Source: Curvibacter sp. CHRR-16
GTDB lineage: Bacteria; Pseudomonadota; Gammaproteobacteria; Burkholderiales; Burkholderiaceae_C
Length of the DNA stretch: 64,000 nt
Assembly: GCF_018474005.1 (NCBI RefSeq)
Contig: NZ_JAHCSH010000003.1
Location: 434,001 to 498,000 of the forward strand
Direction of reading: 5' to 3'
Part shown: positions 35,364-43,455 of the stretch, piece by piece
Position numbering within the stretch: position 1 is the stretch's first letter
Layout of the letters: each line of letters starts with the position of its first letter
Position numbers and translations under genes: made by a program
The notes under the pieces: generated by a model
Seen by the model: the letters and a program-made list of their open reading frames with translations, nothing else
What the model was told of the DNA's origin: nothing
Database searches by the model: none

Positions 35364-35651
35364 CTAGCGTTTCAGCTGCGTGTAGAAATTTTCATGCGGC
35401 CCCACGGCCAGCAGAACCAGCTCTGTGGGCTTTTTCTTGTCTGGCCGCAAGCTATACGCCAGCAAAGTTTCTTGCGCGTTCATTTTGAACTTGTAGACAA
35501 ACACCTCAGCCAGATCGCCCCGCTTTTCTATGCCCAAGCTAAGGTCTGCAGCGACTGCCCGAATCGCCGCATCCAGCACCTTTTTGTCTTTGGCATGGAG
35601 CTTCTTGGCAATGCGTGTGAAAGACGGAGTGGCAACGACGTTCAAAGCCAC
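35364..35651 (-). CDS. RelE/ParE-family toxin-like protein
   Basis: A 95-residue basic protein with the fold pattern of RelE/ParE toxins: ATPSFTRIAKKLHAKDKKVLDAAIRAV, then LAEVFVYKFKMN and LLAYSLRPDKKKPTELVLLAVGPHENFY. RelE-type members cleave mRNA at the ribosome and ParE-type members inhibit gyrase; which applies here is open. It uses a GTG start 6 bases after the antitoxin stop and in the same frame, so reinitiation is likely. It converges on the creC 3' end with a 13-bp gap. Confidence 0.82.
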   Translation of the reverse strand: MALNVVATPSFTRIAKKLHAKDKKVLDAAIRAVAADLSLGIEKRGDLAEVFVYKFKMNAQETLLAYSLRPDKKKPTELVLLAVGPHENFYTQLKR

Positions 35652-35657
35652 AACGCA

Positions 35658-35876
35658 TCAACCGAACTGATAGGGCTCAGCTTGCCCGGCCTTGGTTTCC
35701 TCCAGCGACAGCATGGTGTCCTGAATCATGCGCAGGGGCATGTCCGGGTTCTCCAGGACGCATTTGCCAATGCGAGCCCAGTATTCAATCTGCTTGGGCA
35801 CTGACCGGTGCTCGGCCGCAGCAGTAGCCTTAGCGTCTTCTACCAATTCGTCCGATAACTTGAGTGCAACAGCCAT
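35658..35876 (-). CDS. ParD-like antitoxin
   Basis: A 72-residue protein with a ribbon-helix-helix-like N-terminus (ALKLSDELVEDAKATAAAEHRSVPKQIEYWARIG) matching the ParD-like antitoxin family, and a C-terminal tail that would wrap the toxin. The start at MAVALKLSD is fixed by GGGAG 7 bases upstream; a 24-codon upstream extension would run through the promoter. It is the first gene of the pair, as is usual for autoregulated antitoxins. Confidence 0.82.
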   Translation of the reverse strand: MAVALKLSDELVEDAKATAAAEHRSVPKQIEYWARIGKCVLENPDMPLRMIQDTMLSLEETKAGQAEPYQFG

Positions 35877-35900
35877 TTGAAACTCCCATTGGATGGGGGT

Positions 35901-35929
35901 ATTTTGCCGCAGAATGCAACCTTTTGCAA
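35901..35929 (-). promoter_or_regulatory. Promoter of the toxin-antitoxin operon
   Basis: On the minus strand TTGCAA, a 17-base spacer and CAAAAT form a plausible sigma-70 promoter 25 bases before the antitoxin ATG. Two tandem GGTTGCA repeats 10 bases apart overlap the minus-35, a likely site for antitoxin autorepression. Confidence 0.5.
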
Positions 35930-36092
35930 CCAGGTATGGAATGGTCATTGAATTAAAGCCACTGAACTTAGTATCGGCAAGCCTTCGGGAACTACGGTGA
36001 ACTGGCGAATGCAGGCTGACGGCATGTCAACTTGACGGCACCTTCGGTAGCGACCTGAGTGGAGCGGCTGCACGATGCACCTACCAAACATG

Positions 36093-36295
36093 AGAATCCC
36101 CTGCTATACGCAGGACAAGGTGTTTGAGAGGTTCTACTCACTGGCGCGACCGCACTCCAAAAAGAAAAGCACGGGGTTGGGGCTGAGCTTTGTGAAAGAG
36201 ATTGCTTCTCTGCACCGGGGGAAGGTGGAGTTGGGAATACGCCAGAGGCGGAAGGCCCGGGTGCATGCGCGGTCCTTTGGTTGCCGCGAAGTGCA
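36093..36295 (+). pseudogene. Truncated, frameshifted duplicate of the creC 3' end
   Basis: Bases 36093-36232 align without gaps to creC 35141-35280 at roughly 80-85% identity by eye, including the stretch encoding QDKVFERFYSLARPHSKK and the G2 box GLGLSF. Shortly after (near 36240) one base is missing relative to creC and the reading frame shifts, so the last codons no longer correspond. Nothing upstream of the F-box region is present. With the intact creC it brackets the toxin-antitoxin genes (35351-36092), which suggests insertion at the creC 3' end or recombination with a diverged creC allele. The rest of the 535 bp between the antitoxin and OLD genes holds only the TA promoter. Confidence 0.85.
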
Positions 36296-36411
36296 GAATA
36301 GCGTTTCAACTAGGTCCGCTTTGCGGCGATAACTGACTGTGATAGACCGCAGCAAATATGCCAACTCCGCCGCATAGCTGACATCCCTTTCTCTTGTAGT
36401 GCTGGCGTGGG

Positions 36412-38280
36412 CTACTGAGCTTGAAACCCCGGGAGTTTTTTGTGGACTACTGTATTTACATTCTCGTCAGCGCCAATGTCGAAAGGAAAAGACTCTCGCT
36501 TGAAGAGCGAGGAGGCGATATCAACCTTAATCCGAAGAGTCTTTTCGTCTGAGCAATTATTTAGGATGAAAACCCCGGCATGCGAACCAATAGTCGCTCT
36601 CGCGATTGCGTTCAATTGTTCATCAGTGGTATTCGGCGCCATCGTCAGAAAAGCGGCACTCAATGCAGCACCAAGCTTAGGGCGAAGTAGGAGGTCTTCA
36701 TCGACGCGGTGATTTGGCGCAACGAGTGTTAGCGCTTTGAGTACGTCAGCATAGTTGCTCTCGAGGTCGCTTGGCTCTGAGGAGTCAAATTTTGCTGCCA
36801 CTGCTGCCGCACGATCAGGTTTGCTCTTGTCTGATACTCCATCGTCGTAGTAGTTTTCGATCGCTCCGCGCGTGAGAAAAAAACATCCCAGTCTGGAGAG
36901 CGCTTCGAGAAGCACCAGATATCGAGTTCGTAGACCAGATGCATCTGCAACCGCAGATTCATCAAAAGAGTTTGGCTTCGTTAACAGGCGCGCAAGAGTA
37001 ACCCGTCGAACGCTCGGCGACTTCGAACCACTGCTGGACCAGTCGTCGTACGCACTCGCGGCCGCGTCGACTGCAGTCTCGTGCTTAGTGATGAACTTCG
37101 ACAAGTCAACGCGCAAGTCTCCGTCGAGGTCCGCGAGCGATGTTCGCCCGATACTTTGAGCAACCGATGATGCGTCTGGAAGGTCACTGAAGTCTCGGAC
37201 CAGAGTGTTGTCATCTGCTAAAGCATCCAAATCTGCGAGTACGGCAACGTGCTTGCCCATCAATCGAAAGAGTTTCGCGACTTCCGGAAACTCGCCTTTA
37301 CCTGTAACTGGGAGAATCTGTGCATTGCGAGCCAGAAGTCGTTGGTTCATGCGACTTGCGAGTTGTGACGCGATGATTTCGTCGCTGGGCCCCTCCACCA
37401 AAAGCACGCGCTCAGCGAATACCGCCATACGGTGGGTGGCGCTAAGTCGGGCCATCAGTGCTGAGAGCTTGGATCGTTTAAGTATCTCGTCGCTTGCATC
37501 GACTTGCGCGGGAGCTCGAAGAGCCGAACTAAAGAAAGCGATTGATGGCAACTCACTCAGTGAGCGGAACTGCATTAGAGCCGCCGAATGTGTTGCAATG
37601 ACAATCAGTTTCTTACCTGGGTCGATAGGATCTCCCGCGACACGTTGCATCTCCTCAAGAACGAATGCCTGATGCTGAGGATGCAGTGATATTTCAGGCT
37701 CATCTATCAGAAGTGCGCCGATGTCATCATTGTGGATGGCGGCCAGTAGAGCAATCAGTTGGAGAACTCCACTTGCTTCATGGTTTGCCGCGTACGGGCT
37801 ACCACCCAGCATCGGAGAAATCGCAACCGTCAGTCCAGCTTGCGACCAATTTAGTTCGATGCTTCGATCGAACAATTGTTGCAGTCGTGCCTCAACCTTA
37901 AGGCGTAAATCTGCTCTTTGATTAAGTGCTAGCAAGACACCGGTGATTGACTCCAGATTCCACCACTGACTTTGAAAGCCGATATGGCCAACGGCTGCAT
38001 CCTCTAGGGGAATGTAGCTTGGATTGTCAACCGCCGATCGGAATCGCTCCATCGGACTGGTTCGCCCTGCTGCGAGTAAAAGGACCTTGCGTCCCGTATC
38101 CGAGATGCCCCGCACCGATGCAACGGCACTCTTGATCGCACGCAGTGCGCGTGTTTTGCCAGTACCGTTCGGGCCTACCAGAGTAGTCAGCCCTCGTTGA
38201 ACGAAGACGGTACCCTGATTGGGGGACTGCCCAATCAAATTGATACTGACCTTCAAAGGCCAAGCCTGCTCAACTGACAT
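36412..38280 (-). CDS. OLD-family ATPase with TOPRIM nuclease domain
   Basis: A 622-residue protein with an N-terminal ABC-type ATPase and a C-terminal TOPRIM domain, the layout of class 1 OLD (overcoming lysogenisation defect) nucleases. Walker A GPNGTGKT is at 36-43, Walker B LLIDEPEISLHP at 191-202, and the switch His in VIATHSAAL. TOPRIM acidic residues are Glu297 (LLVEGPSDE) and the DxD pair Asp350/Asp352 (VLADLDALADD). Family members defend against phage. Base composition and codon use look clearly less GC-rich than the neighbours, suggesting recent acquisition. A strong GGGAGG precedes ATG. No UvrD-like GajB partner is adjacent. Confidence 0.88.
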   Translation of the reverse strand: MSVEQAWPLKVSINLIGQSPNQGTVFVQRGLTTLVGPNGTGKTRALRAIKSAVASVRGISDTGRKVLLLAAGRTSPMERFRSAVDNPSYIPLEDAAVGHIGFQSQWWNLESITGVLLALNQRADLRLKVEARLQQLFDRSIELNWSQAGLTVAISPMLGGSPYAANHEASGVLQLIALLAAIHNDDIGALLIDEPEISLHPQHQAFVLEEMQRVAGDPIDPGKKLIVIATHSAALMQFRSLSELPSIAFFSSALRAPAQVDASDEILKRSKLSALMARLSATHRMAVFAERVLLVEGPSDEIIASQLASRMNQRLLARNAQILPVTGKGEFPEVAKLFRLMGKHVAVLADLDALADDNTLVRDFSDLPDASSVAQSIGRTSLADLDGDLRVDLSKFITKHETAVDAAASAYDDWSSSGSKSPSVRRVTLARLLTKPNSFDESAVADASGLRTRYLVLLEALSRLGCFFLTRGAIENYYDDGVSDKSKPDRAAAVAAKFDSSEPSDLESNYADVLKALTLVAPNHRVDEDLLLRPKLGAALSAAFLTMAPNTTDEQLNAIARATIGSHAGVFILNNCSDEKTLRIKVDIASSLFKRESFPFDIGADENVNTVVHKKLPGFQAQ

Positions 38281-38444
38281 GTAACCTCCCTTGTCTCTCT
38301 TTTTAGATAGCTAAATCACCTGATTGATTCTGCCTGTAGTTCTTGGATCCGCTAGCGCCGAATTCTGCTTTACTCCGAAAGCCATCGCTCGAAAGGCGCG
38401 AGGCGTATGGCAGCAACCAGCTTGCAGAAGACATTGGCGCCCCC

Positions 38445-38471
38445 TTCACCCCGTTTTCACTCAGACTTCAC
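38445..38471 (+). promoter_or_regulatory. Triple TTCAC array: candidate CreB-binding cre tag
   Basis: TTCAC occurs at 38445-38449, 38456-38460 and 38467-38471, each separated by exactly six bases, an 11-bp period placing all three on one face of the helix. The published CreB site in E. coli is TTCAC-N6-TTCAC, so this is one and a half to two overlapping sites. A TTGACT minus-35-like hexamer lies 23 bases downstream at 38494-38499, with no good minus-10, as expected for an activator-dependent promoter. It lies 90 bp upstream of the VIT/vWA gene. Confidence 0.8.
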
Positions 38472-38560
38472 ACAAGCCCCTAGCCCCTTCAAATTGACTT
38501 CTCGCTCGGGCGGGATGCTCTCTCCACCGTGCATGCGTGCACATCGACTGGAGAAGCTTC

Positions 38561-40702
38561 ATGGCATTGGCCACCCCCCTTAGGGCTGCACAGCAAGCCC
38601 TTTTTCAGCAACCCAACACAGCCGGGCAGTCTGCCCGCGTTACCCGCATACCGGCGGCGCTGTCCCGCTGGTTGGGGGCCACTGCAGCGGCGGCAGTGTG
38701 TTTTGTGGGTTTGACTTTGCACCCACCAGTGCATGCCCAAGACTTGGATGCCGCGCCGCGCCAAAAGACCGAAAGCCCCTATTTCTTCGTCAAGAGTGAT
38801 GACCCAGCGCTGGATCAGCTACCGCTCAAGTCCACCCAGGTGAATGTGAAGGTCAGCGGCGTGATTGCCGACGTGACCGTGGTGCAGACCTACAAGAACG
38901 AAGGCCAGCGCGCCATTGAGGCCAAGTACGTGTTTCCCGGCTCCACGCGCGCCGCGGTGTATGGCATGAATGTGCGTCTGGCGGATCGCCTGATCACCGC
39001 CAAAATCCGCGAGAAGCAGCAAGCCAAGATCGAGTACGACGCGGCCAAGCAAGAGGGCAAGACCGCCGCGCTGCTGGAGCAGCACCTGCCCAATGTGTTT
39101 CAGATGAACGTGGCCAACATCATGCCGGGTGACGACGTGAAGGTGGAGCTGCGCTACACAGAGCTGTTGCTGCCCACGGATGGCAAGTACCAGTTCGTCT
39201 TCCCCACCGTAGTGGGCCCACGCTACAACAGCCCGCAGAGTTCGCAGGCCAACGCCACCTGGGTGGCCCAGCCTTATCTGCCCAAGGGTAAGAGCACGCC
39301 TACCAGTGCTGCTGCACCAGCCTTGGATATCCACGTGGCGCTCAACACCCCGGTGGCGGTGAAAGAGGTGCGCTCTAGCTCGCACAGCATCAAGACCTAT
39401 ACAGAGCAAGGCGGCGCTACGGTGGTGGGTTTGACCCCCAGTGAAGAGCCCGTCAATAACCGCGACTTCATCCTGGATTACCGCCTAGCGGGCGACAAGA
39501 TAGAGAGCGGCGTGATGCTCTACAAGGGCAAGGACGAGAACTTTTTCCTCGCCATGGTGGAGCCACCCAAAGCCCCGCCCGCCACGGCCATCACCCCGCG
39601 TGAGTACATCTTTGTGGTGGACATCTCGGGCTCCATGCACGGCTTTCCACTGGACACGGCAAAGGGTGTGCTGCGCGAGCTGATTGGCGGCCTGCGCCCC
39701 AGCGACACCTTCAACGTGCTGCTGTTCTCGGGCAGCAACAGCTTCCTGAGTCCGCAGTCCGTGCCCGCCACCAAGGCCAATATCGATCAGGCCATCCGCA
39801 CCATCGACCAACAAGGTGGCGGTGGCAGCACCGAGCTGATCCCGGCGCTCAAGCGCGTGTACGCCCAGCCCAAAAACGCCGACACCTCGCGCACCGTGGT
39901 GGTGGTGACCGACGGCTATGTGACCGTGGAGCGCGAAGCCTTTGAGCTGGTGCGCAATAACCTCTCCAGCGCCAATGTGTTTTCGTTCGGCATTGGCTCC
40001 AGTGTGAACCGCCACCTCATGGAAGGCCTGGCCCGTGCGGGCATGGGCGAACCCTTCATCATCACCAAACCAGAGCAAGCGGCCGAACAAGCCAAACGCT
40101 TCCGCCAAATGATCGACTCCCCCGTACTCACCAATGTGAAAGTGCGTTTTGAAGGCTTGGACGTGTACGACGTGGAACCCCGCCAGTTGCCTGACCTGCT
40201 GGCCCAGCGTCCGCTCGTCGTGTTTGGCAAATGGAAGGGTGAGGCCAAGGGCGCGCTGGTGGTCGATGGCAATACGGCCAACGGCCCGCTGCACATGGCC
40301 TTGCCCATAGACGCCAGCAGTACCAAAGACACCGCTGCACTGCGCCAGATGTGGGCACGCCACCGCATTGCAGAGCTGAGTGACCAAGAAGCCATGCAAG
40401 GAGGCGATGCCATGCGCCAAGCCATTACCGATTTGGGGCTGCAATACAGCTTGCTGACCCAGTACACCAGCTTTTTGGCGGTAGACCAAGTGGTGCGGAA
40501 CAAAGCCGCATCCGACACGCCCAGCGTGAACCAAGCATCCCCCTTGCCTGAGGGCGTGCAAGAGACCGCGCTGGGGGCCGAGGTGCCCAGCACGCCTGAG
40601 CCAGCCACTTGGGGAGCCATGTTGGTAACGCTGTCTGTTTTGGCCCTGCTGGTGCGCCATCGCCGCCGTGCAACCCGTTGCTCCAACCACTTCACACGCT
40701 AA
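38561..40702 (+). CDS. VIT and von Willebrand A domain surface protein with PEP-CTERM anchor
   Basis: A 713-residue exported protein. The N-terminus is a long signal sequence with a hydrophobic segment near 38-58 and cleavage near HAQ60. A VIT (inter-alpha-trypsin inhibitor type) domain covers about 85-210, with VTVVQTYKNEGQRAIEAKYVFP and the central ALLEQHLPNVFQMNVANI. A von Willebrand A domain at about 348-520 has an intact MIDAS (Asp354, Ser356, Ser358). The C-terminus is a sorting signal: PEP at 679-681, a helix at 685-698, then RHRRR. The start at MALATPL follows GGAG; an upstream GTG is less likely. The exosortase gene begins 2 bases later. Probably anchored or released at the outer surface. 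Confidence 0.93.
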   Translation: MALATPLRAAQQALFQQPNTAGQSARVTRIPAALSRWLGATAAAAVCFVGLTLHPPVHAQDLDAAPRQKTESPYFFVKSDDPALDQLPLKSTQVNVKVSGVIADVTVVQTYKNEGQRAIEAKYVFPGSTRAAVYGMNVRLADRLITAKIREKQQAKIEYDAAKQEGKTAALLEQHLPNVFQMNVANIMPGDDVKVELRYTELLLPTDGKYQFVFPTVVGPRYNSPQSSQANATWVAQPYLPKGKSTPTSAAAPALDIHVALNTPVAVKEVRSSSHSIKTYTEQGGATVVGLTPSEEPVNNRDFILDYRLAGDKIESGVMLYKGKDENFFLAMVEPPKAPPATAITPREYIFVVDISGSMHGFPLDTAKGVLRELIGGLRPSDTFNVLLFSGSNSFLSPQSVPATKANIDQAIRTIDQQGGGGSTELIPALKRVYAQPKNADTSRTVVVVTDGYVTVEREAFELVRNNLSSANVFSFGIGSSVNRHLMEGLARAGMGEPFIITKPEQAAEQAKRFRQMIDSPVLTNVKVRFEGLDVYDVEPRQLPDLLAQRPLVVFGKWKGEAKGALVVDGNTANGPLHMALPIDASSTKDTAALRQMWARHRIAELSDQEAMQGGDAMRQAITDLGLQYSLLTQYTSFLAVDQVVRNKAASDTPSVNQASPLPEGVQETALGAEVPSTPEPATWGAMLVTLSVLALLVRHRRRATRCSNHFTR

Positions 40703-40704
40703 CC

Positions 40705-41547
40705 ATGTCGTCCCTCATGCAAAAACCACGCTTCGTGCAGTTTGGGGTTGCCATAGACCGCGTGCCGCAGTGGCGCTGGTTGGCGCTCTTAGCACTGGCC
40801 TTGTGGCCCACTTGGTGGTGGATGGTGCAGCGAATGGTCGATGGCTCTGACGATCCACTGGGCGCGCTGGCCTTGGCCGCACTGGCTGTGCTGCTGTGGG
40901 GGCATCGCCGCCAGTTGCGGGCAGCGCCCCGGTTGGGCTTGCAGGCCACTGCCCTCATGGGGGCAGTGCTCACCACCGTCTTACATGGTCAGTGGCCTGA
41001 TTTGTTGGTGGGCTTGGTCAGTCTGCTGGCCTTGGCCATGGGTTTACTGGCCTTTTTGCCTACACGGGTGGCTGTAGCGCCGGTGGTGGGCTTGTCGGTT
41101 TTGTCTTTGCCGCTGTTGGCCTCGCTCCAGTTTTACGCAGGTTTCCCTCTGCGCGTGGTTACGGCCGAGGTCAGCGCTTGGGTGCTGTCCTTGGTCCATA
41201 GCGTGGAGCGCACTGGCAGTAGCTTGGTGGTGGATGGGCAGCTCATCATCGTCGATGCCCCGTGCTCGGGCGTGCAAATGGTGTGGCTGGGTTATTTCAC
41301 CGCTTGCACGGTAGCGCTGACGGTGGGGCTTGGCAATCGCAGTTTTGTACTGCGCTTGCCCGCAGTCAGCAGCTTGGTGCTGCTGGGCAATGTGGTGCGC
41401 AACACCGCGTTGGTGGGCTTGCAAGCAGGGGGTGTGCATGTGTCCTCTTGGGGGCATGACGCCATAGGCCTGCTGGTGTTGGCGGCTGTATGCACAGGCA
41501 TTGCTGCGGCCATGGGCGCATTTGCTGGCCGGGAGACGGTGGTATGA
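40705..41547 (+). CDS. Exosortase/archaeosortase-family transpeptidase
   Basis: A 280-residue polytopic inner-membrane protein with about eight helices. The invariant catalytic residues are all present: Cys187 in DAPCSGVQM, Arg232 in GNVVRNTAL and His251 in SWGHDAIGLL. Exosortases cut PEP-CTERM signals and pass the protein on for envelope attachment. Here the enzyme sits directly after the only visible PEP-CTERM protein, so it is probably dedicated to it. The start is 2 bases after the VIT gene stop; its own stop overlaps the EpsI-like start (ATGA). I cannot assign a named subtype from sequence alone. Confidence 0.93.
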   Translation: MSSLMQKPRFVQFGVAIDRVPQWRWLALLALALWPTWWWMVQRMVDGSDDPLGALALAALAVLLWGHRRQLRAAPRLGLQATALMGAVLTTVLHGQWPDLLVGLVSLLALAMGLLAFLPTRVAVAPVVGLSVLSLPLLASLQFYAGFPLRVVTAEVSAWVLSLVHSVERTGSSLVVDGQLIIVDAPCSGVQMVWLGYFTACTVALTVGLGNRSFVLRLPAVSSLVLLGNVVRNTALVGLQAGGVHVSSWGHDAIGLLVLAAVCTGIAAAMGAFAGRETVV

Positions 41548-42098
41548 ACCTGTTTGCCAACCTTTTTGTGAACCGTGTGCTGCACAAAACCCTGTGGGCC
41601 GTGCTGCTGCCTGTGTGCGCGCTGTGGGGGCTGGCGCAGGCGGTAGGGCATCGCCACACGGATGCAACGCCATCGGCTCGCTCAGTGGCTGAGTGGCCAA
41701 GTCACTGGCAAGGCCAAGCGCTGCGGCCCTTGGCATTGAGTGATGTGGAGCAGCGCTTTGCCCAGCACTTTCCGGGTACGGTGACGCGCCTCACTACAGG
41801 ATCGCAGGTGCTGGTGCTGCGCACGGTCGGCAAGCCGACCCGCATGCTGCACCCCGCCACGGATTGCTACCGCGCATTGGGCTATCGCATCCACAGCGAG
41901 CAGTTGGAGCGGCAAGCGGCAGAGCAGTTGTGGCGCTGCTTTGTGGCCGAGCGCGCTGGCCGCCAAGTGCGTGTGTGCGAACGCATAGAGGATGCGCAAG
42001 GCCACGGCTACACCGATGCCTCGGCTTGGTATTGGGCTTCCATCGTGGGGCAGTCCACCGGCCCATGGTTGGCCTACACGGTGGCCACCCCGTTGTAG
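41544..42098 (+). CDS. EpsI-like exosortase-associated protein
   Basis: A 184-residue protein with one N-terminal membrane helix (about 13-33) and a periplasmic domain. HPATDCYRALGYRI resembles the H-x-P-x-x-C-x-x-x-G-W/Y block of EpsI (DUF3485) proteins that accompany exosortases, and the C-terminal YWASIVGQSTGPWLAYTVATPL is hydrophobic. Similarity to EpsI is partial, so the assignment rests mainly on position: it overlaps the exosortase stop by four bases. The role of EpsI proteins is not settled; help in processing the cleaved product has been proposed. Confidence 0.7.
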   Translation: MNLFANLFVNRVLHKTLWAVLLPVCALWGLAQAVGHRHTDATPSARSVAEWPSHWQGQALRPLALSDVEQRFAQHFPGTVTRLTTGSQVLVLRTVGKPTRMLHPATDCYRALGYRIHSEQLERQAAEQLWRCFVAERAGRQVRVCERIEDAQGHGYTDASAWYWASIVGQSTGPWLAYTVATPL

Positions 42099-42126
42099 TG
42101 CTGCGCTACGGATGAAGGACGATGCC

Positions 42127-43422
42127 ATGTATCTCCCAAAACACCGTGTTACCCGCAGTTTGTTGCTGCTTGGGGTGGTGTTGATGCTGGGGCTGGGTGG
42201 GTTGTTGCTGGGAGCCCGTGCCCTGCTGCGACCCGCAGCGGGTGATTGGGCCACTACGTTGCACCTAGGCCCGGTGCGCATGGAGGTGGGGGTGGCTGCG
42301 CTGGTTCGGTGGGGTACTGCCCCGTGGGTGGCTAGGCAGTTGCACGGGCGCAGCGTGCCAACACGCTTGGGCCCAGTGCGCATGGCATGGGACGAAGCCA
42401 GCCAGCAGCTAAGCCTGCAATGCCAGCCCTGCACGCTGCGCAGCAGCAGTTGGGGTGGGCAGCCTTTGCGCTTGGATAGCGTCGTCATGACTGTGCAGCG
42501 CCATGCCCATGTGCTGCACGGCACTGTGCGCAGTGGGGCGGTGCGGGCTGCATGGCATGGCAATTTGCAGGCCAGTGGACTAGAGCTGCATATCGATGTG
42601 CCCGAGACGCCATTGGCCGATGGCTATGCCTTGTTTGCCAGCGTGATTCCTGAAGTAGCCCGTGTGCGCATTGGCGGTACTTTTGCACTCCAAGCCACAT
42701 TGCAATTGCCCAGCAAAGTGCTGCGTCTGCAGCCGCGTATCAACGCCATGGTGGTGCGCGGATTGGGCACCGAGGCCTGGGGGCAAGCGCGCAGCCAGTG
42801 CAGCCGTGCATTGCCTGCGCCATTTGCACGGGCAGACCTCTCTACCAGCAGTGTGCTGGCCCGCGCCGTATTGGCCGCCGAAGACCAGCGCTTTTACGAG
42901 CACCCCGGCTATGACTTGGTGGAAATGGCCAAGGCGTTGCAGCGCAACCAAGACAGCGGCGCTACTGCGCCGCGTGGTGCCAGCACCTTGTCGCAGCAGG
43001 TGGCCAAGCTGCTCGTTACCGGTGGCGAGCGCTCGCCCGTGCGCAAGTTGCGCGAACTACTCTATGCGGTGGAAATGGAGCAAACCATGGGCAAGGCGCG
43101 CATCTTGCAGTTGTACCTGTCGCACGCTCCATGGGGGGCAGGGGTGTGTGGCGCGCAGGCGGCTGCCCATGCCTATTTTGGTTTGCGGGTGGATCAGATC
43201 AGCCCTGCCCAAGCGGTGTGGCTGGCCGCCATGCTGCACAACCCCACGCTAGAGGCCCAGCGTTGGCACCAGAGCGGGCGTATCAACTTGGAACGTGCCC
43301 AATGGGTGGCCTCGGCTGTGCGTGGTTTCTCACCCAGAAAACGGGCGCAGTTGTTCGAAGCCCTGCCGCAGCTTTTTCTTGACTTGCAGCAAAACACCCT
43401 GCGTCCAGTAGGCGCAGAGTAA
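42127..43422 (+). CDS. GT51 peptidoglycan glycosyltransferase with long N-terminal domain
   Basis: A 431-residue protein with an N-terminal membrane anchor (about 10-30) and a C-terminal GT51 domain (about 245-410). GT51 motifs are AAEDQRFYEHPG with catalytic Glu252, GASTLSQQVAKLL, RKLRELLYAVEMEQTMGKARILQLYL and VWLAAMLHNP. It lacks a transpeptidase domain. Monofunctional MtgA proteins have about 240 residues; here about 200 extra residues (35-240), apparently beta-rich with repeated L/V-x-L patterns, separate the anchor from the enzyme. The start was fixed by AAGGA 7 bases upstream. It follows the EpsI-like gene by 28 bp and ends the exosortase cluster. It would polymerise lipid II into glycan strands. 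Confidence 0.88.
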   Translation: MYLPKHRVTRSLLLLGVVLMLGLGGLLLGARALLRPAAGDWATTLHLGPVRMEVGVAALVRWGTAPWVARQLHGRSVPTRLGPVRMAWDEASQQLSLQCQPCTLRSSSWGGQPLRLDSVVMTVQRHAHVLHGTVRSGAVRAAWHGNLQASGLELHIDVPETPLADGYALFASVIPEVARVRIGGTFALQATLQLPSKVLRLQPRINAMVVRGLGTEAWGQARSQCSRALPAPFARADLSTSSVLARAVLAAEDQRFYEHPGYDLVEMAKALQRNQDSGATAPRGASTLSQQVAKLLVTGGERSPVRKLRELLYAVEMEQTMGKARILQLYLSHAPWGAGVCGAQAAAHAYFGLRVDQISPAQAVWLAAMLHNPTLEAQRWHQSGRINLERAQWVASAVRGFSPRKRAQLFEALPQLFLDLQQNTLRPVGAE

Positions 43423-43455
43423 GCACCATAGCAACCCGAAGGAGAGGAGAAAACC

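Noticed and set aside
36412..38280. Gabija (GajA) or PARIS system
   Set aside because: The ATPase and TOPRIM domains fit OLD-like proteins generally, but no GajB helicase or AriB partner is adjacent; assignment was kept at class 1 OLD.
38561..40702. Target of a class GN sortase (LPxTG-like signal)
   Set aside because: The C-terminus reads PEPATW followed by a helix and arginines, a PEP-CTERM signal, and the adjacent enzyme has exosortase, not sortase, catalytic residues.
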